Shown here piece after piece: positions 1 through 7,778 of a DNA stretch of 27,031 bases. The number at the start of each line of letters is the position of its first letter. Position 1 is the first letter of the stretch. Made by a program: the position numbers and the translations under genes. The notes below the pieces were generated by a model that did not search any database, was not told the DNA's origin, and saw nothing but the letters and a program-made list of their open reading frames with translations. This DNA is from Bacteroidales bacterium UBA6408 (GTDB lineage Bacteria > Bacteroidota > Bacteroidia > Bacteroidales > UBA932): the NCBI GenBank assembly GCA_002439805.1, contig DJPQ01000036.1, positions 4,639-31,669 on the forward strand, in the 5' to 3' direction.

Positions 1-855
1 ACCTCCGAACTGCATTTCACGGGGCTGGGAACCCATTTCGGGCGCTTCGCCGGCTCGGGGGACTACTGCGCCACGCGCTACCGGGGAACCGGCTGCGACG
101 TCGCCCTCTCGCTGATGCCGCTGCATTCGGGAGGATTCTATGCGCTTGGGGGATATGCCCTGTTTGACGTGAACCGCACGCTTGCCAACCAGAACAAGGT
201 GCCGATTACGAGGATGCTGCGGCATCGGGGATATGCCTCTCTCGCGTACAGGGGCGGTTCTGCCTCCTTTGGCTGGGGCGTTTTCACCGACGGCAGCGCT
301 GAGATTTCCGACGGGCGCGAGAATGTGATAGACAACGGCCTCGGAAACATCTACAATGTGCTCTGCACCATGCCGATGTACCGTTCGCTCAAGGCTGAGG
401 CCGACGCCGGTGCCGTGCTGACATGGCGGCGTTCCGGAGGTGGGGACTGGTCTCTGCTGGGGCGCGTAGAGTGGCTTCACTGGAACTCCTCCTACCGCTA
501 CCCTTCAGGCTTCCTCTCCTTTGACCGGCTCGGGGGCACTCTGGGGGCTGTCGGAAGGTGGCTCATTCATGGAAAATGGGTGGTTGCAGTGGAGTTCGGG
601 ATCGGAGGCCACGGCAGCGTCCGAGGCGGTCTGGCTCTTCCGGAGGGACGCTGTGAGGCAAAGGTCGCGGCGCATTACGGGAGCATGTACGAGCGTCTGA
701 ACGACGCCCTTGTCCTCGCCGACGCGGGCTTCCGCGTGCAGCGTTCCATAGGTTCGCGGACTGCGGCATATCTCCGCACAACCTGCCGGCACTCGTTTTT
801 CCTTTCGGGCGAAAACCGGGACGCCGGACTTGTTGCGATTGGATTATGTTTTTGA
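1..855 (+). CDS. Outer-membrane beta-barrel protein, DUF6850-like (3' part)
   Basis: The frame is open from the first base of the window, so the gene begins upstream and only its C-terminal 284 residues are seen. The ATG at 115 is internal. The protein is rich in Gly, Tyr, Trp and Arg, alternates polar and hydrophobic residues as expected for amphipathic beta strands, and ends in Leu-Cys-Phe; a terminal aromatic residue is typical of outer-membrane barrels. The next gene encodes a lipoprotein with a DUF4876-like region. From memory, DUF6850-type barrel proteins occur beside DUF4876 lipoproteins in Bacteroidales, which is the main reason for the family name. Substrate and function are unknown. 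Barrel assignment is fairly sure, the DUF name less so. Confidence 0.7.
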   Translation, partial: TSELHFTGLGTHFGRFAGSGDYCATRYRGTGCDVALSLMPLHSGGFYALGGYALFDVNRTLANQNKVPITRMLRHRGYASLAYRGGSASFGWGVFTDGSAEISDGRENVIDNGLGNIYNVLCTMPMYRSLKAEADAGAVLTWRRSGGGDWSLLGRVEWLHWNSSYRYPSGFLSFDRLGGTLGAVGRWLIHGKWVVAVEFGIGGHGSVRGGLALPEGRCEAKVAAHYGSMYERLNDALVLADAGFRVQRSIGSRTAAYLRTTCRHSFFLSGENRDAGLVAIGLCF

Positions 856-925
856 TTATCAGTTATAAGGGCGTGATTGTTTGAATTTGTAGTTATTATA
901 TAAAGCTTTAATTTTTAGTATTTTT

Positions 926-2416
926 ATGAAAAAGATTTTATTTGCTCTTGCAGCCGCGCTCGTCGTTCTTGCCGGCTGCGAAAAGGAAGAGGAAAAGTTT
1001 GTTCCTCAGCTCAGTGTTGACAAACAGGAACTCTCGACCGGGTTTGAGGCGGCCGAACTGTCGTTCGCAATCACCGCGAACTGCGGGTGGACCATCACAA
1101 CCGATGCTGCGGAAGGCGAGACCTGGTTTGAAGTGGCCCCTGCTGAAGGAGACGGAAACGCCGAGGTGACGGTCAAGGTGAACGCCAACGAAAACGAGAA
1201 GGGCAGGACTGCCGTGATTACAGTCAGCTACGGTCCGGAGGAACTTGCGCAGCACGAGGACATAGCCCTTGTTCAGGATGCCGAGCCTGTGCGCCCGGAG
1301 GACAGGACCGAGGAGGATGTCGCCGTTCGTGCCCGTGGAGGTGAAAAGACGCTCGCGGTGAGCGCCAAGCACTACACGCTCTCGATTTCCGAGGGATGTG
1401 ACTGGATTTCAGAGGTTTCACGCGATGTCGATTCCAAGGCTCTTACGCTCAGTTTCGCAGCAAATCCGGGCGACGACTACCGCGATGCGACCGTGCTTGT
1501 GCAGAACGGCGACGGAGAGACGGTCAAGACCTTCAATGTAAAGCAGAGCTGGCGCAACATCGAGCCGGGCGAGCTGCTGATTGAGGAGGTGTTCTTCACT
1601 TCAAACCTTATCCCCGAGACCGGCAAGACAGACAAGTTCAAGGGCGACCAGTATTTCCGCCTGACCAACAACTGCGACGAGACGCTCTATGCCGACGGCA
1701 TAATGATTATGGAGGCTAAGATAAACTCAATGTCGAAATTTAAGTATCTTGAGCCGAACAAGGATAAGTTTGCAGATGTCTGGACTGTTTATTGCATTCC
1801 GGGAAGCGGCAAGGATGTTCCGCTTGATCCCGGCAAGTCTCTGATAATCGCGAACAATGCTCAGAACCATCTTGCGACCAACTCAAATTCGTTCGATCTT
1901 TCACACGCTGACTTTGAATGGTATGACAAGTCGACGAGTGCATCCAATCAGGACATAGATAATCCTGACATTACGAATCTTGACATATGGTTTACTCATA
2001 CTAATACTGTCTGGATTCTTCACGACAGGGGATTCCTCGGTTATGCAATCGCATTTCCGCCGGCATCCGTTAATAAGGAGAAATTCCTTGCCGACTACCC
2101 TTGGACAGGCGACTACATAAACGAGGTGACAGGCACCCAAATGTCTATATCCAAGGCTTATAAGGTTCCTAACGAATGGGTGATTGACGCTGTAAATCTT
2201 GCCGTCACGTCATTGATATATACAATGTCATTTGATGCGACCCTTGACAGCGGATATACCTATTGCGGAAAAATAGACAAGGATCCGGAGCGTTATGGGA
2301 AATCGGTGAGAAGAAAGGTTGACGAGAATGGAAAATTGGTTGATACAAATAACTCGACAAACGACTTCATTCCGGATGCTACCCCTACTTTGAAGGAAAA
2401 TCCGAACTGGAAATAG
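926..2416 (+). CDS. BACON-domain lipoprotein with DUF4876-like region
   Basis: The 496-residue protein starts with a lipoprotein signal peptide: Lys-Lys, a hydrophobic stretch and the lipobox Leu-Ala-Gly-Cys with Cys18 as the lipidated residue, followed by acidic residues (EKEEEK). Residues about 27-118 form a BACON-type Ig-like domain (pattern CGWTI, then TWFEV and a VTVKV strand). Residues about 128-208 look like a second, more divergent copy (CDWIS, then LTLSF and FNVKQS). From about 215 to the end the sequence (LLIEEVFF, DQYFRLTNNCDETLYADG) resembles DUF4876 of Bacteroidetes surface proteins. It lies 70 bp after the barrel gene on the same strand and is probably exported to the outer membrane with it. 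A weak TTTG / 19 bp / TAATTTTT promoter-like sequence at 886-916 would leave almost no leader, so cotranscription is more likely. Confidence 0.83.
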   Translation: MKKILFALAAALVVLAGCEKEEEKFVPQLSVDKQELSTGFEAAELSFAITANCGWTITTDAAEGETWFEVAPAEGDGNAEVTVKVNANENEKGRTAVITVSYGPEELAQHEDIALVQDAEPVRPEDRTEEDVAVRARGGEKTLAVSAKHYTLSISEGCDWISEVSRDVDSKALTLSFAANPGDDYRDATVLVQNGDGETVKTFNVKQSWRNIEPGELLIEEVFFTSNLIPETGKTDKFKGDQYFRLTNNCDETLYADGIMIMEAKINSMSKFKYLEPNKDKFADVWTVYCIPGSGKDVPLDPGKSLIIANNAQNHLATNSNSFDLSHADFEWYDKSTSASNQDIDNPDITNLDIWFTHTNTVWILHDRGFLGYAIAFPPASVNKEKFLADYPWTGDYINEVTGTQMSISKAYKVPNEWVIDAVNLAVTSLIYTMSFDATLDSGYTYCGKIDKDPERYGKSVRRKVDENGKLVDTNNSTNDFIPDATPTLKENPNWK

Positions 2417-2445
2417 TCTGATTTTATCGAAATATTCGTAATTTT

Positions 2446-2483
2446 GCGCCGTCCGCCTTTCGTCTTGGAACAGCGGGCGGCGC
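2446..2483 (+). terminator. GC-rich hairpin between lipoprotein and phospholipase genes
   Basis: The 11-base arm GCGCCGTCCGC (2446-2456) pairs with GCGGGCGGCGC (2473-2483), with one G-T wobble and a 16-nt loop. The following bases (ATTCCTTATATTT) are AT-rich but not a clean T tract, so it may be a terminator of the upstream pair or a leader hairpin. A TAATTTTG box (2439-2446) fits the Bacteroidetes -7 consensus and abuts the hairpin, though its -33 element is poor. Confidence 0.35.
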
Positions 2484-2515
2484 ATTCCTTATATTTACGA
2501 AAACAGGTACAGGTT

Positions 2516-3550
2516 ATGTCATCGGGTACAAAGGACGTCGCGCTAGTGCTCTCCAGCGGAGGGCCGCGCGGTTTCGCCTACATCGGCGCAATCGAGGAAC
2601 TTGAAAGCAGAGGCTACAACATCACCTCTGTTGCGGGCTGCTCAATCGGCTCGCTCGTGGGCGGAATCTATGCCGCCGGCGGTCTTGAGGATTTCAAGAA
2701 ATGGCTGTTTCAGCTCAACAACTACAAGCTGCTCTCGCTACTGGACGTGTCGCTGAGCAAAAGCTACCTTGTCAAGGGCGAAAAGGTCATCGAGGCCATC
2801 AAGAAGGTCGTTCCGAACGTCAACATCGAGGACCTGCGCATTCCGTACCGGGCCGTGGCGACCGACCTCTACACCGGTGAGGAAGTCGTTTTCAGGGAAG
2901 GTCGGCTGTTCGACGCGATCCGCGCCTCGATTTCCATCCCTTCGCTTTTCCGTCCGGTCAAGTACGGCTACCACACGCTCATCGACGGCGGAGCCGTGAA
3001 CACGGCCCCCTTCAGCATCGTTCCCCGCAACGGGCACGACATCCTCGTCTCGTTTGACGTGAATCAGCTTGACTCGCAGAAGATTGCCGGGTATGTGAAG
3101 GAACTGGAGGATGCCCGTGACGCCGATCCTGAACTGCATGAAGAGATTGCCGCCATCCTCGCCCCGATTTCGTCCAAGAAGAAGCTTTCGCTTCTCGATA
3201 TGGTCAAGGCCGTCGGCGGCGAGGCGCAGCGCGTCATAAGGGAGAACCGCACCGCTGAAGAGAAAGTCAAGGCGATTGAGGGTCGGGCGGCCGTCGAGAA
3301 GATGCCTTTCGCGGAGGACGACAACTACTACTCAATCCTCTCCCGCACATTTTCCCTGATGCTCCGCACCATAGCCAACCTCCAGCTCGCTATGTACAGG
3401 CCGGACGTTCTCGTCAAGATGAGCTTCGATTCCTACAGCACCATCACCGACTACGCCAAGGGCGAGGAAATCGCCGAGAAGGGCCGCGCCCTCATGGCCG
3501 AGGCCCTCGACCGCTACGAAACTACTTCGCTTCAAGGCTGTCGAAGATGA
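2516..3550 (+). CDS. Patatin-like phospholipase family protein (RssA-type)
   Basis: Predicted serine lipid acyl hydrolase of 344 residues. The patatin hallmarks are visible: a glycine-rich oxyanion stretch SSGGPRG (residues 13-19), the nucleophile elbow GCSIG with Ser43, and the catalytic dyad partner in IDGGA with Asp157. No signal peptide is seen, so it is probably cytoplasmic or membrane-peripheral. I chose ATG 2516 because the conserved fold begins right after it; the TTG start at 2444 would add 24 residues encoded by the hairpin. The C-terminal half (about 185-344) is helical and charged with no recognised motif. Its 3' end overlaps the convergent cytidine deaminase gene by 29 bp. The physiological substrate is unknown. 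Confidence 0.9.
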   Translation: MSSGTKDVALVLSSGGPRGFAYIGAIEELESRGYNITSVAGCSIGSLVGGIYAAGGLEDFKKWLFQLNNYKLLSLLDVSLSKSYLVKGEKVIEAIKKVVPNVNIEDLRIPYRAVATDLYTGEEVVFREGRLFDAIRASISIPSLFRPVKYGYHTLIDGGAVNTAPFSIVPRNGHDILVSFDVNQLDSQKIAGYVKELEDARDADPELHEEIAAILAPISSKKKLSLLDMVKAVGGEAQRVIRENRTAEEKVKAIEGRAAVEKMPFAEDDNYYSILSRTFSLMLRTIANLQLAMYRPDVLVKMSFDSYSTITDYAKGEEIAEKGRALMAEALDRYETTSLQGCRR

Positions 3551-4004
3551 ACGGCAGCACGCACTCCACACGGTCGAACCTGTAGATGACCTTGCTGCCC
3601 ACGAGTATGATCGCCATCGGCTGCCCGCCCTTGGTCTGGTACTCCGCCATCACCTGCCGGCACTGTCCGCACGGGGTCGCCGGCTTTTCGCAGAGCACGC
3701 CGCCCTGGCTTGCCGCAATGGCAATCGCTGTCATCGCCTTGTCCGGATAATGTGCATTGGCATAGAACATTGCGGTCCTTTCGGCGCAGAGCCCCGACGG
3801 GTAGGCCGCGTTTTCCTGGTTCGCGCCGGTGATAATGGTGCCGTCCGACATTCGCACGGCCGCTCCGACATTGAAATTTGAATATGGGGCGTATGAGCCC
3901 CCGATTGCCTTCACGGCTGCTTCCGCGAGAGTCCTGTCCTCCGGGGAGAGTTCCTCAATTGAACCGTAGGTGGCGTAGGCTATTTCCAGAACATTTCTTG
4001 TCAT
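3522..4004 (-). CDS. cdd: Cytidine deaminase
   Basis: Pyrimidine salvage enzyme that deaminates cytidine and deoxycytidine to uridine and deoxyuridine, in the cytoplasm. The 160-residue protein has the zinc and catalytic motifs: C73-A-E75 (in GLCAERTAM; Cys binds Zn, Glu is the proton shuttle) and P111-C112-G-Q-C115. The length suits the Bacteroidetes homotetrameric form. Start ATG at 4004 was chosen because the family-like sequence begins there; the longer open frame to 4109 would run through the promoter region. The last codons overlap the phospholipase gene tail-to-tail. Confidence 0.93.
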   Translation of the reverse strand: MTRNVLEIAYATYGSIEELSPEDRTLAEAAVKAIGGSYAPYSNFNVGAAVRMSDGTIITGANQENAAYPSGLCAERTAMFYANAHYPDKAMTAIAIAASQGGVLCEKPATPCGQCRQVMAEYQTKGGQPMAIILVGSKVIYRFDRVECVLPFIFDSLEAK

Positions 4005-4028
4005 AACTATGCGATTTTTGTAACTTTG
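3998..4028 (+). promoter_or_regulatory. Promoter for mnmA (TTG / 20 bp / TAACTTTG)
   Basis: TTG at 3998-4000 and TAACTTTG at 4021-4028 are separated by 20 bp, an exact match to the Bacteroidetes primary sigma factor promoter geometry. The -33 element lies inside the first codons of the divergent cdd gene. Transcription would start near 4035 and leave a leader of about 110 nt before mnmA. Confidence 0.6.
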
Positions 4029-4058
4029 CGCGGTATTGCAAATTCGATGCAAAGTCTG

Positions 4059-4066
4059 CAAATATA
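4059..4066 (-). promoter_or_regulatory. Candidate -7 box for cdd
   Basis: Read on the minus strand this is TATATTTG, an exact match to the Bacteroidetes -7 consensus TAnnTTTG. It would place the start of transcription about 45-50 nt ahead of the cdd ATG. No good -33 TTG is seen at the right distance, so confidence is modest. Confidence 0.35.
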
Positions 4067-4144
4067 TAAAAATGTTTTGATTTCTTAGAAATCTTGGACG
4101 AATAAGCAATAAATTTTTGAAATTTTCCTAAATTTCTTTAGAAG

Positions 4145-5533
4145 ATGAAAGTTTGCGTAGGATTGTCCGGCGGTGTGGATTCGAGTGTCGCGGCGCTGCT
4201 GCTCAAGAGGCAGGGATATGATGTCTTCGGCCTTTTCATGCAGAACTGGCACGACGCATCGACGACCCTCCACGGCGAGTGCGAGTGGGAGGAGGACCGT
4301 TTCGTGGCGGAGATGGTGGCCCGCAAAATAGGCATCCCGTTCTATTTTGTGGATTTGAGCAAGACCTACAGGGAGCGGGTCGTGGATTATATGTTCGACG
4401 AATATGCGAAGGGCCGCACCCCGAACCCGGATGTCCTGTGCAACAGGGAGATAAAGTTCGCGGCATTCTGGGAGACGGCGAAGAGGCTCGGGGCGGACAT
4501 GGTCGCGACGGGGCACTATTGCCGCAAGGACAGCGTGACCGATGCGGACGGCAAGGTGATTTACAGAATCTTCGAGGGCGCCGACCCGAATAAGGACCAG
4601 AGCTATTTCCTCTGCCAGCTCACTCAGGAACAGCTTTCGACCGCGCTTTTTCCCATCGGCGAAATCACCAAGCCCGAGGTCAGGCGCATTGCCCGCGAGG
4701 CCGACCTCCCGTCCGCTGACAAGAAGGATTCGCAGGGGATATGCTTCGTGGGAAAGGTTGATTTGCCGACCTTCCTCAAGCAGAAGCTTCTGCCGAAGGA
4801 GGGAAATGTCGTCGAGGTCTTCGAATCCTATTATGTGCAGAGCCTTCAGTATCAGGAGATGAAACGGATTCTGACATCTCTTCTCCCTGACGGCACGGAG
4901 GGCGAGGCGAATATGATTTCGGACTATGTCAGCGAGGACAAGGCAGGCCTCTGCGGGGCTGTGGAGTGCCCGTGGGACTTGGCCAGGGTCGCCGCTCTGC
5001 CGGACTCCGGCTTCGACGCGCTCAGCCGCGGCATCGACTATTCCGACATCCGCTTTGAGACGGAGACCTACCGCAGCGGCCGCAGGCACGTCAAAAAGAC
5101 CCGCTGGAAGGAAAATCCCTTCGCCAAGATTGTAGGCGTCCACGACGGCGCGCAGTTCTACACCATCGGTCAGCGCAAGGGTCTGAACATAGGCGGCCAC
5201 AGCGATTCGATTTTCGTGATAGAGACGGACATCGCCGACAATATAATATATGTGGGGGAGGGACACCGCCACCCCGGGCTTTCCCGCAGCTGCCTGCGGA
5301 TTCCTGCGGAGGAGATTCACTGGATTCGCGAGGACCTGCGGATGACCACGGACGAGTTCCGCCGGCTTCGTGTACGCATCCGCTACCGCCAGCCTCTTCA
5401 GGGGGCCACGCTCGTGATGCGTCCTCAGGCTCTCTACATACTCTTCGACCGTCCCCAGCGCGGAATAACCCCCGGCCAGTTCGCCGTGTGGTATTCCTCC
5501 GACGGCGAGATGCTCGGCAGCGGCGTCATATAG
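4145..5533 (+). CDS. mnmA: tRNA-specific 2-thiouridylase MnmA, with a long insertion
   Basis: MnmA adenylates and then thiolates U34 of the Lys, Glu and Gln tRNAs to give s2U34. The PP-loop motif GLSGGVDSS lies at residues 6-14. The two catalytic cysteines are Cys99 (in PNPDVLC) and Cys200 (in DSQGIC), and the GQRKGL motif is at 342-347. At 462 residues it is about 80-100 longer than typical MnmA (about 360-380). The extra sequence lies at roughly 223-322, between the second catalytic Cys region and the GVHDGAQFYTIGQRKG segment, where typical proteins have a short linker. Start ATG 4145 precedes the PP-loop immediately, as usual. It appears monocistronic, with its own promoter at 3998-4028. 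Confidence 0.93.
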   Translation: MKVCVGLSGGVDSSVAALLLKRQGYDVFGLFMQNWHDASTTLHGECEWEEDRFVAEMVARKIGIPFYFVDLSKTYRERVVDYMFDEYAKGRTPNPDVLCNREIKFAAFWETAKRLGADMVATGHYCRKDSVTDADGKVIYRIFEGADPNKDQSYFLCQLTQEQLSTALFPIGEITKPEVRRIAREADLPSADKKDSQGICFVGKVDLPTFLKQKLLPKEGNVVEVFESYYVQSLQYQEMKRILTSLLPDGTEGEANMISDYVSEDKAGLCGAVECPWDLARVAALPDSGFDALSRGIDYSDIRFETETYRSGRRHVKKTRWKENPFAKIVGVHDGAQFYTIGQRKGLNIGGHSDSIFVIETDIADNIIYVGEGHRHPGLSRSCLRIPAEEIHWIREDLRMTTDEFRRLRVRIRYRQPLQGATLVMRPQALYILFDRPQRGITPGQFAVWYSSDGEMLGSGVI

Positions 5534-5597
5534 TCTTCCTCCTGCTCCGTGTGTTGGGGGAGACGGATGGGATACACAAATTTCTCGCAAAAAAAAA

Positions 5598-5628
5598 TTG
5601 TAAATATCTTCGAGAAAGATTATCTTTG
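5598..5628 (+). promoter_or_regulatory. Promoter for the DUF234-type ATPase gene
   Basis: TTG (5598-5600), a 20-bp spacer and TATCTTTG (5621-5628) match the Bacteroidetes consensus. The predicted start near 5635 gives a leader of only about 14 nt before ATG 5649. Confidence 0.65.
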
Positions 5629-5640
5629 AGAAAGATATTT
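5602..5640 (+). repeat. Nested direct and inverted repeats over the promoter (possible operator)
   Basis: The 9-mer GAGAAAGAT occurs at 5612-5620 and 5628-5636. The outer inverted repeat AAATATCTT (5602-5610) / AAGATATTT (5632-5640) brackets the -7 box, and an inner palindrome AAAGAT-T-ATCTTT spans 5615-5627. Repeats placed between the -33 box and the transcription start suggest a binding site for a dimeric regulator; this is inference from position only. Confidence 0.4.
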
Positions 5641-5648
5641 GTAAGGCT

Positions 5649-7037
5649 ATGATTTTTAGGCAATTTTTGGACAGGGAGTCAGACTCCGCGCGTTTGCGTG
5701 GGGCATTGGACAGACATGACGCACAGTTTATTGTCGTCTATGGCAGAAGACGTGTCGGCAAGTCATCACTCATAAAGAATGTGATAGATGTCGGCCGGGA
5801 TTTGTATTTTCTGAGCGACCAGACATCGGAGCAGAATCAGAGGGTGCTGTTCTCGCGAATTGTGGCGGGCAGCATCGATGGATTTGACAAAGTTGTATAT
5901 CCTGACTGGGAGACACTGCTTCGTGCACTGAATAATCAGCTGAAGGATCGAATCACCATTTGTCTGGATGAGTTTCCCTATATGGTCAAGAGCTGCCCGG
6001 CCTTGCCGTCGGTTCTTCAGAAACTGCTCAACCTGCGGGTGTTGAAATTCAATCTGATTCTTTGCGGCTCATCGCAGCAGATGATGTACAGTTATGTGCT
6101 TGACAAGAAAGCTCCGCTGTATGGACTTGCGGATGAAATAATCAAGCTTTTGCCAATTCCTGCAAGATATATGACGGACGCATTGGGCTGCGATGCTGTG
6201 CAGGCGGTTACGGAGTATTCAATCTGGGGCGGAATCCCGCGATATTGGGAACTCAGGAAGGACTATCCGGACGGTGAGACTGCCATAAGAAAATTGTTGC
6301 TTGACATTCAGGGAATCCTTCTTGAAGAGCCGCAGAGGCTTCTGCGGGATGATATGCGCGATGTGGTTCAGTCCGCCACGCTGCTGGCGATTATAGGAGA
6401 GGGCGCGAACAAGATTTCCGAGATAGCCTCGCGAGCCGGAAAGCCTGCCGGAGAAATTACTGAGCCTCTGAAGAAACTGAGGGATTTGGGATATGTGCGG
6501 CGCGAAGTTCCTTTCGGGGAAAATGAGAAGAACAGCAAGAAGGGGCTCTATTACATCGACGATTCTCTGTTCCGTTTTCATTTCAGGTTCGTGTCTCCGT
6601 ATGCCTCCCTGCTTGAGCTGGGTGCGATTGACACAGTTATGGAAATCGTCAGGGGACAACTGGCGTCTTTTACCGGCGAGTGCTGGGAGCAGCTGTGCAG
6701 GCGCTTTGTCGGAGGGCGGAATATTGACGGCGTTGTCTATAATCGCGCGTCCCGCTGGTGGGGAAAGGTTTTCACGGACGGGGAAGCGCAGGGTCAAATG
6801 GTGGAGCTGGATGTGGTTGCCGAGTCGCTGGACAAGAAGCACATCCTGATTGGTGAATGCAAATGGACCGAATCGGAAGACGCCGCGTCCCTGCTCCGAA
6901 GGTTGAATGAAATCGTTCCTCACCTTCAGTTTGTTAAGGCGGCTCAGACTGTTCATTTTGTCCTGTTCACGAAAGTACGTCCCGCGCATTCCGACCTCGC
7001 CCGTGTATTTCTTCCGGGAGATGTATTGGGCAATTGA
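5649..7037 (+). CDS. ATP-binding protein, archaeal-type ATPase with C-terminal DUF234-like domain
   Basis: A 462-residue protein with an N-terminal STAND/AAA-like ATPase: Walker A GRRRVGKSS (residues 32-40) and Walker B ITICLDEFPY (102-111). A winged-helix-like middle follows (about 250-310; GEGANKISEIASRAGKPAGEITEPLKKL reads as a DNA-binding HTH in character). The C-terminus carries a DUF234-like PD-(D/E)XK nuclease signature: VELDVV (385-390; Glu386, Asp388) and GECKW (402-406). Such fusions are very common in Bacteroidales and some archaea; their role is unknown, with suggestions of DNA-directed or mobile-element activity. It has its own promoter and stands alone just upstream of the capsule locus. 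Confidence 0.88.
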   Translation: MIFRQFLDRESDSARLRGALDRHDAQFIVVYGRRRVGKSSLIKNVIDVGRDLYFLSDQTSEQNQRVLFSRIVAGSIDGFDKVVYPDWETLLRALNNQLKDRITICLDEFPYMVKSCPALPSVLQKLLNLRVLKFNLILCGSSQQMMYSYVLDKKAPLYGLADEIIKLLPIPARYMTDALGCDAVQAVTEYSIWGGIPRYWELRKDYPDGETAIRKLLLDIQGILLEEPQRLLRDDMRDVVQSATLLAIIGEGANKISEIASRAGKPAGEITEPLKKLRDLGYVRREVPFGENEKNSKKGLYYIDDSLFRFHFRFVSPYASLLELGAIDTVMEIVRGQLASFTGECWEQLCRRFVGGRNIDGVVYNRASRWWGKVFTDGEAQGQMVELDVVAESLDKKHILIGECKWTESEDAASLLRRLNEIVPHLQFVKAAQTVHFVLFTKVRPAHSDLARVFLPGDVLGN

Positions 7038-7117
7038 CCCCCCCTAAAAAGATACTCCATCATCCTGTTGCGAAAGAACGTTTCCGTTGTTTCATTTTCA
7101 GAATCTGAAGATAAAGA

Positions 7118-7148
7118 TTGCTTTTGCCGAGATTTATCGCTACCTTTG
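7118..7148 (+). promoter_or_regulatory. Capsule operon promoter
   Basis: TTG (7118-7120), 20 bp, TACCTTTG (7141-7148): an exact Bacteroidetes-type promoter. Transcription would start near 7155, giving a leader of about 64 nt before the ATG at 7219. It is the only strong promoter seen ahead of the 17-kb polysaccharide gene cluster. I found no long inverted repeats around it of the type that flank invertible promoters in Bacteroides. Confidence 0.7.
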
Positions 7149-7218
7149 CACCCGTATGTGTGACTCCGACGGAAGAAACATTGCAAAAACTTCGGATAAC
7201 TGCCTGATTACTAGTCCT

Positions 7219-7775
7219 ATGGGGGGGTACGGGCAGGACTATCACAGCACACCGAACTCTGGTTCGTACTGCGTGACCTCAAGCGTCCGAACGCCAAACT
7301 TCCAGCCTACCTGCAGCTTTCCGAACTGAGCATCGAGGTATTCACCCCGATGAAGTGGACATTGACAACCCATGGCGGCAAGCCGGAACGCAGGATGACG
7401 CCGTTCATGCCTGACCTGCTTTTCGTCCACTCCACACGCACGGTCCTGGATCCTATAGTCCGCAAGACTCCCACACTTCAGTACCGCTACTTCAAGGGCG
7501 GGGCATATTGTGAGCCGATGGTTGTTCCCGGCAACGATATGTCCCGCTTCATCGTTGCCGTCAACTCCTCGGCCGATCCGACCTACTACATGCCCGGCGA
7601 GCTGACCCCGTCCATGTGCGGCCGTCAGGTCCGCATCATCGGCGGCACCCTCAACGGCTACGAAGGCGTCCTCCTCAAAGTCCGGGGCTCCCGCACCCGC
7701 CGCCTCCTGGTCGATCTGCCGAACTTCCTCACAGCCGCCATCGAGGTCGATCCGGAGTACATCCAGTTTGTGTGA
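7219..7775 (+). CDS. upxY: UpxY-type NusG-family antiterminator, start out of frame at a G7 tract
   Basis: UpxY proteins are NusG paralogs (NGN plus KOW) that let RNA polymerase read through long capsule operons. Reading frame 7227-7775 encodes the family pattern: WFVLRDL (first NGN strand), VFTPM, PFMPDLLFVHS, YRYFKGG, VVPGNDMSRF, and a KOW-like G-x-V-R-I-I-GG-x-L-NGYEG at the C-terminus. The frame has no ATG, GTG or TTG between its upstream stop (TAG 7212-7214) and ATG 7350, and starting at 7350 would remove the first NGN strand. The well-placed ATG 7219 is in another frame and stops after 36 codons at 7327-7329. One extra G (or two fewer) in the G7 tract 7221-7227 would join ATG 7219 to the family frame, giving about 185 residues, normal for UpxY. 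It may be a phase-variable OFF state, a sequencing error or a pseudogene. No upxZ follows. Confidence 0.82.
7221..7227 (+). repeat. G7 homopolymer tract at the upxY start codon
   Basis: The tract begins with the G of ATG 7219-7221. Slippage by +1 or -2 would restore the UpxY frame. Confidence 0.75.
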
Positions 7776-7778
7776 GTA

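Noticed and set aside
4085..5590. 501-codon open frame on the minus strand opposite mnmA
   Set aside because: It mirrors the whole of mnmA, has no recognisable motif, and is explained by the GC-rich third codon positions of mnmA. MnmA itself is certain.
7038..7218. Invertible capsule promoter with long inverted repeats, as in Bacteroides fragilis
   Set aside because: No inverted repeat of useful length was found around 7118-7148 apart from the short C7/G7 pair, which is listed separately with low weight.
7156..7329. Small + strand ORF beginning at ATG 7156 as a separate leader peptide gene
   Set aside because: ATG 7156 would lie almost on the predicted transcription start. The ORF shares the frame of ATG 7219 and is better read as the out-of-frame start region of upxY.
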